The notes beneath the pieces were generated by a model, which was not told where the DNA came from, did not search any database, and worked only from the letters and a program-made list of their open reading frames with translations. DNA of 64,000 nucleotides from Streptomyces sp. M41(2017) (GTDB taxonomy: Bacteria > Actinomycetota > Actinomycetes > Streptomycetales > Streptomycetaceae), in NCBI RefSeq assembly GCF_002078175.1, contig NZ_MWFK01000001.1, positions 3,100,001 to 3,164,000 on the forward strand. Direction: 5' to 3'. Shown here piece by piece: positions 1-8,214 of this stretch. How positions within the stretch are numbered: position 1 is the first letter of the stretch; each line of letters begins with the position of its first letter. A program made the translations under genes and the position numbers.

Positions 1-701
1 CCGAGCCGGCCGGCTCCCTTCACGGCGGAAACGTTCCTGGAGACGCCCGGGGCGCGGTCTCCGGTTGTCGCGACGACATCCGGAGCGACGGGTCCGCCGG
101 GCTTCGCGAGGGGCTTCGGCGGCCGTACGGTCCCGGGCGCGCCCGCGTCGGCGGACCGGGGCGCCGGGACACCGGCCGCGCCGCCCGGAACCGGAACCCC
201 CGTCGTCGGGGACGCCGTACTCGCCGCCGCGGCCGCTCCCGCCGTCCCCCTCGGCGCCGGAATCCCGCCGGCCCCCGCCTGCCGGGCCGCGGCCGGGGAT
301 CCGGGCTTCGGTGCCACGGTCAGGGGCGGTGTGGCCCACACCTTGGCCGCCCTGCCGGGTCGGGCGGGCCTGTCCCGGACGGCGCGGGCGTCCGCCGGGG
401 CCGCTGCCGCGGCGACCGGGGTGTCGGCCGTCGGTCGTGAGGCCGAGGGTGCGCGGACGGGCGCCCGTGCCGTGCCCGTCCGAGCCGGATCGATGGCACC
501 GGCGGTGAACGACGAGGGAGCGTTCGTCGCCACTCCGAGGGAGGTCGCCCGAACCCAGCGGGCGCGCGTCGGCGCGGGCGTCGTGCCGGCCTGTGACGCG
601 GGCGGGACCGGTCCGGCCGGCGTCGCTCCGGGCGGGGTCCGGCGTACCGCCCCCGGACCCGGGCGGGCGTCGCCGGCCTGCGGCGTCTCGCGGTCTGTCA
701 T
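1..701 (-). CDS. Pro/Ala/Thr-rich protein, N-terminal part (runs off left edge)
   Basis: An open frame begins at ATG 701 (reading leftward; N-terminus MTDRETPQAGD) and stays open for about 233 codons to the window edge. A strong GGGAGG ribosome site lies about 8 bases upstream of the ATG, which fixes the start. The visible part is low-complexity, rich in proline, alanine, threonine and arginine, with no catalytic motif and no signal peptide, so it is probably a disordered N-terminal region of a longer protein. It is transcribed divergently from the crotonase gene. I do not recognise the family; the ordered part lies outside the window. Wrong-strand frames of similar length exist here but lack a ribosome site. 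Confidence 0.5.
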   Translation of the reverse strand, partial: MTDRETPQAGDARPGPGAVRRTPPGATPAGPVPPASQAGTTPAPTRARWVRATSLGVATNAPSSFTAGAIDPARTGTARAPVRAPSASRPTADTPVAAAAAPADARAVRDRPARPGRAAKVWATPPLTVAPKPGSPAAARQAGAGGIPAPRGTAGAAAAASTASPTTGVPVPGGAAGVPAPRSADAGAPGTVRPPKPLAKPGGPVAPDVVATTGDRAPGVSRNVSAVKGAGRL

Positions 702-905
702 GGCCGTCCCTCCCCGGTGCGCCGATGCCCCGCATGCGCTGTGGCGGTGCGCAGATTAAGCACGGGACGGGGTGAGGGGTACGGGAGTCGGGGCCGATGT
801 CACCCGAACGAGGGGGTGCGCGACCAAGGGGTGGGTTTCGCCGGACGGCGTCGGCTGCGATGATCGGGAGATCGATTGTTAACCCGCGTTAACCTGGAGG
901 GTGTC

Positions 906-1745
906 ATGGCGGAGCAAGGGGCGGAGCGACCCGCGGACCAGGGCGGGGAGCCGGGCGAGCGGAGGTTCGGCGAGTTCGTCGCCGTACGACGGCACGGGCA
1001 CGTCGCCGAGCTCGTCCTGGACCGGCCCAAGGCCATGAACGCGGTGTCCACCGAGATGGCCCGGTCGATCGCGGGGGCCTGCGAGGCACTGGCCGCCGAC
1101 CGGGAGGTCCGTGTGGTGGTGCTCACCTCCACGCATGAGCGGGCGTTCTGCGTCGGGGCCGACCTGAAGGAGCGGAACTCCTTCACGGACGCCCAACTGG
1201 TGCGGCAGCGGCCCGTCGCGCGGGGCGCCTACACCGGTGTCCTGGAGCTGCCGATGCCGACCGTGGCCGCCGTGCACGGGTTCGCGCTGGGCGGCGGGTT
1301 CGAGCTGGCGCTGTCCTGCGACCTGATCGTGGCCGACCGCACGGCGGTCGTGGGCCTGCCCGAGGTGTCCGTCGGGGTGATCCCCGGCGGTGGCGGCACG
1401 CAGCTGCTGCCGCGCCGGGTCGGTGCCGCCCGCGCCGCCGAGCTGATCTTCTCGGCCCGCCGCCTGGAGGCGCCCGAGGCGCGGGAGTTGGGCCTGGTGG
1501 ACGAGCTGGTGGAGGCCGGACAGGACCGTACGGAGGCGCTCGCCCTGGCCGCCCGGATCGCGGCGAACTCGCCGGTGGGGCTGCGCGCCGCCAAGCGCGC
1601 CCTGCGTCTCGGGCACGGGCTCGACCTGCGGGCCGGCCTGGAGGTGGAGGACGCGGCCTGGCGTTCGGTCGCCTTCTCCGGCGACCGCGCGGAGGGGGTC
1701 GCGGCCTTCAACGAGAAGCGCACCCCGGACTGGCCCGGGCAGTAG
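906..1745 (+). CDS. enoyl-CoA hydratase/isomerase (crotonase family)
   Basis: A 279-residue crotonase-fold protein, probably hydrating 2-enoyl-CoA esters in fatty acid or amino-acid catabolism in the cytosol. The oxyanion-hole strand is visible as RAFCVGADLKER. The core GFALGGGFELALSCD and LPEVSVGVIPGGGGTQ carry both catalytic glutamates of true hydratases (GGFEL and LPEV). Length is normal. ATG 906 is preferred because GGAGG lies 5 bases upstream; an in-frame TTG at 876 lacks a ribosome site. It is followed after 63 bases by the GGDEF gene on the same strand. The exact substrate cannot be read from the sequence. Confidence 0.9.
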   Translation: MAEQGAERPADQGGEPGERRFGEFVAVRRHGHVAELVLDRPKAMNAVSTEMARSIAGACEALAADREVRVVVLTSTHERAFCVGADLKERNSFTDAQLVRQRPVARGAYTGVLELPMPTVAAVHGFALGGGFELALSCDLIVADRTAVVGLPEVSVGVIPGGGGTQLLPRRVGAARAAELIFSARRLEAPEARELGLVDELVEAGQDRTEALALAARIAANSPVGLRAAKRALRLGHGLDLRAGLEVEDAAWRSVAFSGDRAEGVAAFNEKRTPDWPGQ

Positions 1746-1808
1746 GCCCGGCCCCCTGTTCGCCCCACCAATGACCCGAATATAGGTAAATGTCCCTAAC
1801 CTGGGGTG

Positions 1809-2963
1809 ATGGGAGAGGACAGGCGGCTGAGGGCCGTGGTGACGCTGGCGCAGGGGATGGCCGCGGCGCACACGCCGCGTGAGTCGTGGCGGGCCGCGGC
1901 GCTGGGCGCGTGTCACGCGCTGACCGGGAGCTTCGCCGCGCTCTCCGTCTGGGAGCGCGAGCTCGGCCGGCTGCGGGTCCTCGTCAATGTCGGCGACCGC
2001 GCGCCGGACGAGGCGGAGTTCCCCGACGGCGAGGCCTATCCCGTCCACCAGTTCCCCGAGATCACCGAGTTCCTGCACGAGCGGTGGGCGGGCGGGGGCG
2101 AGCCCAACGCCTGGGTGGAGACCGCCGACGGTCCGGCGGCCGGTCCCGCCGGGTACTGCCATCAGCGGGTCGCCGCGCTGCGCAGGCGCGGGCGCGGCTG
2201 CTGCGTCGTCGCGCCGATCGTGCTCCACGGGCGGGCGTGGGGCGAGCTGTACGTGGCCCGGCGGGCCGGGGCGCCCGTCTTCGCCCGCTCGGACGCCGAC
2301 TTCGCGACCGTCCTCGCCTCGGTCGTCGCCGCCGGGATCGCCCAGACCGAGCGGCTGGAGGAGGCCCGGCGGCTGGCCTACACCGACGCCCTGACCGGGC
2401 TCGCCAACCGTCGCGCCGTCGACGTACGCCTCGACGAGGCCGTCGAGCGGCACCGGACCGACGGGACCGTGGTCAGCCTCGTCGTCTGCGACCTCAACGG
2501 GCTCAAGCGCGTGAACGACACCCGCGGCCACGCCGTGGGCGACCGGCTCCTCGAACGGTTCGGGTCGGTGCTCTCGCTCTGCGGGGCCATGCTGCCGGGC
2601 ACCCTCGCCGCACGGCTCGGCGGCGACGAGTTCTGCCTCCTCGCGATCGGCCCCGCCGCGGACGAGGTGGTCCGGATCGCCGACGAACTCTGCCGCCGTG
2701 CCGCCGAGTTGGAGCTGGGGGAGGGGGTGGCGTGCGGGGTCGCCTCGACCGAGGACCCGATCGGGCCCGTACGGTCGGCGCGCCGGCTGTTCCGGCTGGC
2801 GGACGCGGCCCAGTACCGGGCGAAGGCCGTCCGGGCGGCGAAGCCGGTGGTCGCCGGGCGCGAGGGCCCCGACGATCCGGTCATCCGTCTCGCCGACACC
2901 CCGGCGCCCCCGGCGGGCGAGCGCCGACGGTTCCGGGGGCGGCACGACCCGCCCCGCTCCTGA
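1809..2963 (+). CDS. GAF-GGDEF diguanylate cyclase
   Basis: A 384-residue cytosolic signalling protein. Residues about 1-185 resemble a GAF-type sensor. A catalytic GGDEF domain follows (starts DALTGLANRR, active site RLGGDEF at about 271-275, metal-binding Asp in VVCDLNG), so it should make cyclic di-GMP, the second messenger that controls Streptomyces development through BldD. There is no transmembrane segment and no EAL domain. The inhibitory RxxD site expected just upstream of GGDEF is not visible. The position between a crotonase gene and hutH is that of the S. coelicolor GGDEF protein known as CdgF (recalled, not checked). Starts GTG 1806 and ATG 1809 are both possible; a TAACCT hexamer ends 6 bases before 1809. 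Confidence 0.88.
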   Translation: MGEDRRLRAVVTLAQGMAAAHTPRESWRAAALGACHALTGSFAALSVWERELGRLRVLVNVGDRAPDEAEFPDGEAYPVHQFPEITEFLHERWAGGGEPNAWVETADGPAAGPAGYCHQRVAALRRRGRGCCVVAPIVLHGRAWGELYVARRAGAPVFARSDADFATVLASVVAAGIAQTERLEEARRLAYTDALTGLANRRAVDVRLDEAVERHRTDGTVVSLVVCDLNGLKRVNDTRGHAVGDRLLERFGSVLSLCGAMLPGTLAARLGGDEFCLLAIGPAADEVVRIADELCRRAAELELGEGVACGVASTEDPIGPVRSARRLFRLADAAQYRAKAVRAAKPVVAGREGPDDPVIRLADTPAPPAGERRRFRGRHDPPRS

Positions 2964-3024
2964 GGGTCCACGGGGCGGCAGTTGTGACGTACGTCGGAGT
3001 AAGGGGTCAACCCGCCGTCCACTA

Positions 3025-3053
3025 GTGACATCATCGAATTCACTGCGTACGCT
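3025..3053 (+). promoter_or_regulatory. SigA-type promoter of hutH
   Basis: GTGACA (3025-3030, five of six to TTGACA) is separated by exactly 17 bases from TACGCT (3048-3053). The -10 ends 7 bases before ATG 3061 and no ribosome site precedes the ATG, so transcription probably starts at or next to the initiation codon (leaderless mRNA). Confidence 0.55.
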
Positions 3054-3060
3054 CCTGAAT

Positions 3061-4605
3061 ATGGATATGCACACTGTGGTGGTGGGGACGTCCGGGGTGA
3101 CCGCGTCCGACGTACTCGCCGTGGCGCGCGACGGCGCCCGGATCGAACTCTCCGGCGAAGCGGTGGCGGCCCTCGCCGCGGCCCGCGAGATCGTCGACGC
3201 GCTGGCGGCCAAGCCGGAGCCCGTCTACGGCGTCTCCACCGGCTTCGGCGCCCTGGCCTCCCGGCACATCAGCCCGGAACTGCGCGCCCAGCTGCAGCGC
3301 AACATCGTCCGCTCGCACGCCGCCGGCATGGGCCCGCACGTCGAGCGCGAGGTCGTCCGCGCACTGATGTTCCTGCGGCTCAAGACCGTCTGCTCGGGCC
3401 ACACCGGCGTACGGCCCGAGGTCGCGCAGACGATGGCCGACATCCTCAACGCGGGCATCACCCCGGTCGTCCACGAGTACGGCTCGCTCGGCTGCTCCGG
3501 CGACCTCGCGCCGCTCTCCCACTGCGCGCTGACGCTGATGGGCGAGGGCGACGCCGAAGGCCCCGACGGAGTCGTCCGGCCCGCCGGCGAACTCCTCGCC
3601 GCCCACGGCATCACCCCCGTCGAACTGCGCGAGAAGGAGGGCCTCGCCCTCCTCAACGGCACCGACGGCATGCTCGGCATGCTGGTCATGGCCCTCGCCG
3701 ACCTGGAGACGCTCTACAAGTCGGCCGACGTCACCGCCGCGCTCTCCCTCGAAGCCCTGCTCGGCACGGACAAGGTCCTCGCCCCCGAGCTGCACGCCAT
3801 CCGGCCGCACCCCGGCCAGGGTGCCAGCGCCGCCAACATGCTGGCGGTGCTGAAGGGTTCGGAGCTCACCGGCCACCACCAGGACGACGCCCCGCGCGTC
3901 CAGGACGCCTACTCCGTGCGCTGCGCCCCGCAGGTCGCGGGCGCGGGCCGCGACACCCTCGCCCACGCCCGTACGGTCGCCGAGCGCGAGCTGGCCTCCG
4001 CCGTCGACAACCCGGTCGTGCTGCCCGACGGACGCGTCGAGTCGAACGGCAACTTCCACGGCGCCCCCGTCGCCTACGTCCTCGACTTCCTCGCCATCGC
4101 GGCGGCCGACCTCGGCTCGATCGCCGAGCGCCGCACCGACCGGCTGCTCGACAAGAACCGCTCGCACGGACTGCCGCCGTTCCTCGCGGACGACGCCGGT
4201 GTCGACTCGGGCTTGATGATCGCCCAGTACACGCAGGCCGCGCTGGTCAGCGAGATGAAGCGGCTCGCCGTACCGGCGTCCGCCGACTCCATCCCCTCCT
4301 CCGCCATGCAGGAGGACCACGTCTCCATGGGCTGGTCGGCCGCGCGCAAGCTGCGGACCGCGGTGAGCAACCTGGCCCGCATCGTGGCGATCGAGCTGTA
4401 CGCCGCCACCCGCGCCATCGAACTCCGCGCGGGCCTGACCCCGGCCCCGGCGTCGCAGGCGGTCATCGCCGCCGTCCGCGCGGCCGGCGTCCAGGGCCCC
4501 GGCCCCGACCGTTTCCTCGCCCCCGACCTGGAGGCGGCGGACGCGTTCGTCCGCGCCGGCGGTGTCGTGACCGCCGTGGAGCCGGTGACCGGGCCGCTCG
4601 CCTAG
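3061..4605 (+). CDS. hutH: histidine ammonia-lyase
   Basis: Deaminates L-histidine to urocanate, the first step of histidine catabolism; a cytosolic homotetramer using a self-made MIO cofactor. The 514 residues are colinear with known HutH ([33 protein letters not shown]-type region near the C-terminus). The MIO tripeptide is Cys-Ser-Gly within [14 protein letters not shown] (bases 3493-3501), instead of the usual Ala-Ser-Gly. ATG 3061 and ATG 3067 are both possible; 3061 is chosen because a -10 hexamer ends 7 bases upstream and leaderless initiation is expected. No other hut genes are adjacent. A strong terminator follows. Confidence 0.97.
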   Translation: MDMHTVVVGTSGVTASDVLAVARDGARIELSGEAVAALAAAREIVDALAAKPEPVYGVSTGFGALASRHISPELRAQLQRNIVRSHAAGMGPHVEREVVRALMFLRLKTVCSGHTGVRPEVAQTMADILNAGITPVVHEYGSLGCSGDLAPLSHCALTLMGEGDAEGPDGVVRPAGELLAAHGITPVELREKEGLALLNGTDGMLGMLVMALADLETLYKSADVTAALSLEALLGTDKVLAPELHAIRPHPGQGASAANMLAVLKGSELTGHHQDDAPRVQDAYSVRCAPQVAGAGRDTLAHARTVAERELASAVDNPVVLPDGRVESNGNFHGAPVAYVLDFLAIAAADLGSIAERRTDRLLDKNRSHGLPPFLADDAGVDSGLMIAQYTQAALVSEMKRLAVPASADSIPSSAMQEDHVSMGWSAARKLRTAVSNLARIVAIELYAATRAIELRAGLTPAPASQAVIAAVRAAGVQGPGPDRFLAPDLEAADAFVRAGGVVTAVEPVTGPLA

Positions 4606-4628
4606 CGGATCGGCCCCCTGGGGCAGGT

Positions 4629-4664
4629 GGTGTGTGGGCCCGGCGACCGCCGGGCCCACACACC
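4629..4664 (+). terminator. hutH terminator
   Basis: A near-perfect 17-bp stem (GGTGTGTGGGCCCGGCG and its complement) with a tiny central loop lies 24 bases after the hutH stop. There is no T-tract, which is usual in Streptomyces. It insulates hutH from the cold-shock gene. Confidence 0.8.
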
Positions 4665-4678
4665 CCGCCTCGCACCCG

Positions 4679-4732
4679 CGTATCAGTGTGTGCTACTGTC
4701 TCATTGATACGTTTTTGGTACCCATTTACTTT
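4679..4732 (+). promoter_or_regulatory. candidate promoter and operator dyad of the cold-shock gene
   Basis: TTGATA (4704-4709) and TACTTT (4727-4732) are 17 bases apart and form a good SigA-type promoter. An inverted repeat overlaps its -35: CGTATCAGTG at 4679-4688 and CATTGATACG at 4702-4711 (9 of 10 paired), which could be a repressor site. This block is AT-rich compared with everything around it. Confidence 0.45.
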
Positions 4733-4734
4733 GT

Positions 4735-4772
4735 GCGCCTGATCGGAATCCTCCGCAGGCGCGTTTTGTTTT
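4735..4772 (+). promoter_or_regulatory. terminator-like hairpin in the cold-shock gene leader
   Basis: GCGCCTG (4735-4741) pairs with CAGGCGC (4756-4762). Inside, CGGA (4744-4747) pairs with TCCG (4752-4755) around an ATCC tetraloop, giving 11 bp with a two-base bulge. G-TTTT-G-TTTT follows immediately (4763-4772). This looks like an intrinsic terminator or attenuator placed 70 bases before the start codon. If the promoter at 4704-4732 is used, the 5' arm would straddle the transcription start and the element would instead act as a DNA dyad. Confidence 0.5.
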
Positions 4773-4840
4773 ACCGGCATCTCCGGCATTACCCGGTGCA
4801 TGCTCCGGATGGGGGCCCACTACCTGTTCAGGAGAACAAC

Positions 4841-5044
4841 ATGGCTACCGGCACCGTGAAGTGGTTCAACTCGGAAAAGGGCTTCGGCTTCATCGAGCAG
4901 GACGGCGGCGGCCCCGACGTCTTCGCGCACTACTCGAACATCGCGAGCTCCGGCTTCCGTGAGCTCCTCGAGGGCCAGAAGGTCTCCTTCGAGGTCACGC
5001 AGGGCCAGAAGGGCCTGCAGGCGGAGAACATCATCCCCGCCTAG
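4841..5044 (+). CDS. cold-shock domain protein (CspA family)
   Basis: A 67-residue single-OB-fold RNA/DNA chaperone that melts RNA structure and acts as an antiterminator. It begins [18 protein letters not shown] and carries RNP1 (KGFGFI) and RNP2 (VFAHY) with the expected aromatic residues. AGGAG lies 6 bases before ATG 4841. The upstream region is AT-rich with two dyads and a hairpin, consistent with control at the promoter or leader. A DEAD-box RNA helicase gene follows 135 bases downstream on the same strand, a functional partner in remodelling RNA. Confidence 0.96.
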   Translation: MATGTVKWFNSEKGFGFIEQDGGGPDVFAHYSNIASSGFRELLEGQKVSFEVTQGQKGLQAENIIPA

Positions 5045-5179
5045 TTCGCGACGCGCTTTTCCAGAGCCGGGTCCCGCGCCTTCGGGTGCGGGTCCCGGCT
5101 CGCGCTGTGACAGCTCATGCAGGTGGTGAGCGCTTGTGTGTGCAGTCCGTGGGGCCCAGGAAGGAAATCCAGATCCAGC

Positions 5180-6925
5180 ATGACTCGATCCGAACGTCCC
5201 GTCCGTAAGCGGCCGGCAAACGCACGCGCCGCACAGACCGGCGGCTCCGCGAAGAGCGCCGGCCGCGCCACCGGCCGGGGCGCGGGCCGCGGCCCCGTCC
5301 GCAAGGTGACGCCGCCTCAGGAGTTCTCGCTCCCCGAGACCATCACCCCGGCGCTGCCCGCCGTCGAGTCCTTCGACGCTCTGGACATGCCCGCCGCCCT
5401 GACGAAGACCCTCACGGCCCAGGGCGTCACCGAGCCCTTCCCGATCCAGGGCGCCACCCTGCCGAACTCCCTCGCCGGGCGCGACGTGCTCGGCCGCGGA
5501 CGGACCGGCTCCGGCAAGACGCTCGCCTTCGGGCTCGCCCTCCTCGCCCGCACGGCCGGCCGCCGTGCCGAGCCGAGGCAGCCCCTCGCGCTCGTCCTCG
5601 TCCCCACCCGCGAGCTCGCCCAGCAGGTCAACGACGCGCTGACGCCGTACGCCACCGCCGTCAACCTGCGTGTGGCCACCGCCGTCGGCGGCATGTCGAT
5701 CGGCCGTCAGGCCGGCACGCTGCGCCGCGGCGCCGAGGTTCTCGTGGCCACCCCCGGGCGGCTCAAGGACCTCATCGAGCGCGGCGACTGCGCGCTCGGC
5801 CAGGTCGCGATCACCGTCCTGGACGAGGCCGACCAGATGGCCGACATGGGCTTCATGCCCCAGGTCGTCGCCCTGCTCAACCAGGTCGAGCCCGGCGGCC
5901 AGCGCCTGTTGTTCTCGGCCACGCTCGACAAGAACATCGACCGGCTCGTCCGGATGTTCCTCACCGACCCCGTGGTGCACTCCGTCGACCCGTCCGCGGG
6001 CGCGGTGACGACCATGGAGCACCACGTGCTGCACGTCGCCGACGAGACCGACAAGAAGGCCGTCGCCACGCGCATCGCCGCCCGTGACGGCCGGGTCATC
6101 CTCTTCGTCGACACCAAGCGCGGCGCCGACCGCTTCACCAAGCGGCTGCTCGCCAGCGGTGTCCGGGCCTCCGCGCTGCACGGCGGGCGCAGCCAGCCGC
6201 AGCGCAACCGCACCCTCGACCAGTTCAAGAACGGTCAGGTCACCGCGCTCGTCGCCACGAACGTGGCGGCCCGCGGCATCCACATCGACGACCTCGACCT
6301 CGTGGTCAACGTCGACCCGCCGACCGACCACAAGGACTACCTCCACCGCGGCGGCCGTACCGCCCGCGCCGGAGAGTCCGGCAGCGTCGTCACCCTCGTG
6401 CTCCCCGAGCAGAAGCGCGAGATGACCCGGCTGATGGCGGACGCCGGCATCACGCCGCGCACCGCCCGTGTCACGTCCAGCGACGAGGAGCTCGCGCGTC
6501 TCACCGGCGCCCGCGAGCCTTCAGGCGTCCCGGTCGTCATCGAGGTCCCGCAGCAGGCCGAACAGCCCAAGCAGCGGCCCAAGGCGCGACGCGCCACGGG
6601 TGGCGGCGCCAGGCGTCCGGCCACCGGCGGCACCGGATCGGCCCCCCGTCAGGGCACCGGATCGGACGGTCAGCCGCGCCAGCAGCGCGGCACCGGCCGC
6701 CCGGCCACGGGAGGCACGGGCGGCGCCCGACGCACCAGCGGCGGCGCCGCACCCCGGCGCGCCGAAGGCGGCGGCGCGGGTGGCCGTCGTGCCGAGGGTG
6801 GCGCGGCACCGCGTCGTTCCGAGGGCGGCGCGGGCACCGGCCGTTCCGGCGGCACCGGCACCGGCCGCGGGCGCGCCCCGCAGCGCGGCGGCGGCCAGAC
6901 CGGCGGCGGTCGCAGGGCGGCCTGA
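5180..6925 (+). CDS. DEAD-box ATP-dependent RNA helicase with Arg/Gly-rich tail
   Basis: A 581-residue RNA helicase. A basic N-terminal tail is followed by the Q motif (PFPIQG), Walker A (RTGSGKT, Lys about 113), PTRELAQQ, TPGRLKDL, the DEAD box (VLDEADQ, about 215-218), SAT, VATNVAARG and HRGGRTARAG: both RecA domains complete. The last 120 or so residues are low-complexity repeats rich in Gly, Arg, Ala and Thr, an RGG-like RNA-binding tail. ATG 5180 is chosen over in-frame ATG 5117 because the AAGGAA purine stretch lies before it and homologous sequence starts later. Likely role: RNA unwinding in ribosome assembly or mRNA decay, especially in the cold given its neighbour. Confidence 0.95.
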   Translation: MTRSERPVRKRPANARAAQTGGSAKSAGRATGRGAGRGPVRKVTPPQEFSLPETITPALPAVESFDALDMPAALTKTLTAQGVTEPFPIQGATLPNSLAGRDVLGRGRTGSGKTLAFGLALLARTAGRRAEPRQPLALVLVPTRELAQQVNDALTPYATAVNLRVATAVGGMSIGRQAGTLRRGAEVLVATPGRLKDLIERGDCALGQVAITVLDEADQMADMGFMPQVVALLNQVEPGGQRLLFSATLDKNIDRLVRMFLTDPVVHSVDPSAGAVTTMEHHVLHVADETDKKAVATRIAARDGRVILFVDTKRGADRFTKRLLASGVRASALHGGRSQPQRNRTLDQFKNGQVTALVATNVAARGIHIDDLDLVVNVDPPTDHKDYLHRGGRTARAGESGSVVTLVLPEQKREMTRLMADAGITPRTARVTSSDEELARLTGAREPSGVPVVIEVPQQAEQPKQRPKARRATGGGARRPATGGTGSAPRQGTGSDGQPRQQRGTGRPATGGTGGARRTSGGAAPRRAEGGGAGGRRAEGGAAPRRSEGGAGTGRSGGTGTGRGRAPQRGGGQTGGGRRAA

Positions 6926-6944
6926 CCGGCCGGACCCGGTACAG

Positions 6945-6987
6945 CGTGGCGGAGGCCCCGCGTCCCTTTCGGGGGCGCGGGGCCTCC
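6945..6987 (+). terminator. helicase gene terminator
   Basis: GGCGGAGGCCCCGCG (6945-6959) pairs perfectly with its complement at 6973-6987 around a 13-base loop, 20 bases after the helicase stop. Confidence 0.8.
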
Positions 6988-7404
6988 GCCGTGTCCGGGG
7001 CTTGCCCGGTGTCCGAGGAGCGACGCCCGTCAGCGGCGGAGGGCCACGCGGGGGGCGGGGGACGGGACCGGAGGTCGCGATCGAGCGCGCCCCCGTGCCC
7101 GGGCCGTCACGCGGCCGGGCGGGGCGGTGGTGAGCCGGGTGGTGTCCCGCGGCTTTCGTACCGGCCGGTCACCGCATCCGCCGCGCGGGACGGCTTTCGT
7201 ACCGGCCGGACGTCGCATCCGCCGCGCGTGACGGCCGTCGTGACGGTTCCGCCGGGACGTGCCCGGCGGCCGACGGCACCGGGGGCGGGTGCCCGGGACG
7301 TTGCCCCGGCGCCGCCGACCACGCGTGGCCCGGTGTCGGCCGGTCCCGGGGCGGCCGGGCGTGAGCCTCGCTCCCGGTACGGAGGCGGGCCGCCTCCGGT
7401 GGGC
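6988..7404. other. intergenic region without a recognisable gene
   Basis: About 420 bases between the helicase terminator and the end of the convergent DUF2625 gene. Open frames here lack ribosome sites and family resemblance. The only distinct content is the 41-bp tandem duplication listed separately. Confidence 0.5.
7150..7231. repeat. 41-bp tandem duplication
   Basis: Two adjacent 41-base units (7150-7190 and 7191-7231), both beginning CGGCTTTCGTACCGGCCGG and ending with GCATCCGCCGCGCG plus three bases. They differ at only a handful of positions in the middle and at the ends. No gene is evident over them. Confidence 0.85.
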
Positions 7405-8157
7405 TCAGAGGTCGCCGAGGAAGCCGGGGTCGATCTTGTCCAGCTTCAGGCCGAACTCCCGGTGCAGATCGAGGAGTTCGGCGAGCGGGACCGGGCGGCG
7501 GCTGGTGGACATGAGGTCGCGGCGGGCCTCCGCCGACCACAGGAACGGCACGACGGACAGCCCCTGGGCGCCGGTGAGGGCGCCGGACTCCGCCCGCCAG
7601 CCGGGCCACCGCAGCGTGTCGTAGAACTGGTCCGTGCCCTCGCTCAGCAGCCACTGGAGCCATGCCCCGTGGCCGACTTCGAGCGCCTCCCACTTCAGTG
7701 AGTCCGGCGCGAAGTACACGATCTCGCCGGGATGCCCGGGGCGCCCCACCGACTCCGGGTCGGCGCCGTTCAGGACGAAGACCCCGCCCAGCACGTCATG
7801 ACCCACGACGAGTCCGCCGTCCTGGGGGCGCCAGGCCGGATCGAACCGCTCGGGGAAGCCGTTGACCTCGGCGAGCGAGGGCAGGTCGGTCGAGCCTCCC
7901 GGCAGCCCCGCCGACGCGTCCTCGGCCGGACTGCCGTAGATCCGCACCCAGCCGCTGTCCAGCACCACGCCGCCGCAGTTGAGCACCATCCCGCCCAGCC
8001 AGGACCGGGCGGTGACCTGGAGCTGGAGCAGGCTGGCCCGGCCCAGCGCGGGGTCCACGGGCAGGACCTCCATGGACACGCCGCTGGCGTCGAGCGCCTT
8101 GGCCAGCAGCGGCCAGGCCGGCTCCTCGACGTCGGTCAGCTCGCTCAGCTCTCGCAT
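7405..8157 (-). CDS. DUF2625 family protein
   Basis: A 250-residue soluble protein with the features I associate with DUF2625: N-terminal acidic helix with AWPLL, the QVTARSWLGG strand, GGVVLDSGWVRIYGS, and the central VLGGVFVLNG and YFAPDSLKWEAL segments. No function is established. There is no signal peptide or membrane segment. It lies just downstream of and in the same direction as the LAxTG gene (58-base gap), so the two may share a transcript. No clear ribosome site is seen before ATG 8157. Confidence 0.75.
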   Translation of the reverse strand: MRELSELTDVEEPAWPLLAKALDASGVSMEVLPVDPALGRASLLQLQVTARSWLGGMVLNCGGVVLDSGWVRIYGSPAEDASAGLPGGSTDLPSLAEVNGFPERFDPAWRPQDGGLVVGHDVLGGVFVLNGADPESVGRPGHPGEIVYFAPDSLKWEALEVGHGAWLQWLLSEGTDQFYDTLRWPGWRAESGALTGAQGLSVVPFLWSAEARRDLMSTSRRPVPLAELLDLHREFGLKLDKIDPGFLGDL

Positions 8158-8214
8158 GGCTTCCCCGTGGGTTGTCCGGAACGCGGTGGGCTTGCTCGGT
8201 GGGCCGTCGTGCTG

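Noticed and set aside
65..759. Plus-strand frames at the left edge
   Set aside because: No ribosome site; the minus frame starting at 701 has GGGAGG at the right distance.
879..3212. Very long open frames antisense to the crotonase and GGDEF genes
   Set aside because: Third-position GC bias on the coding strand creates long stop-free antisense frames. There is no ribosome site, and the translation is a Gly/Val/Arg-rich run without a family.
3040..4659. 539-codon minus-strand frame over hutH
   Set aside because: It is a mirror of the hutH reading frame and lies antisense to an unmistakable enzyme.
4694..4699. TACTGT as an alternative -10 for the cold-shock gene
   Set aside because: No usable -35 lies 16-18 bases upstream, unlike TTGATA/TACTTT.
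5117..5179. N-terminal extension of the DEAD-box helicase from ATG 5117
   Set aside because: The extension is Cys/Val-rich and unlike the basic helicase tail; the purine stretch lies just before ATG 5180.
6946..7701. 251-codon plus frame after the helicase
   Set aside because: It begins inside the terminator hairpin and runs antisense into DUF2625.
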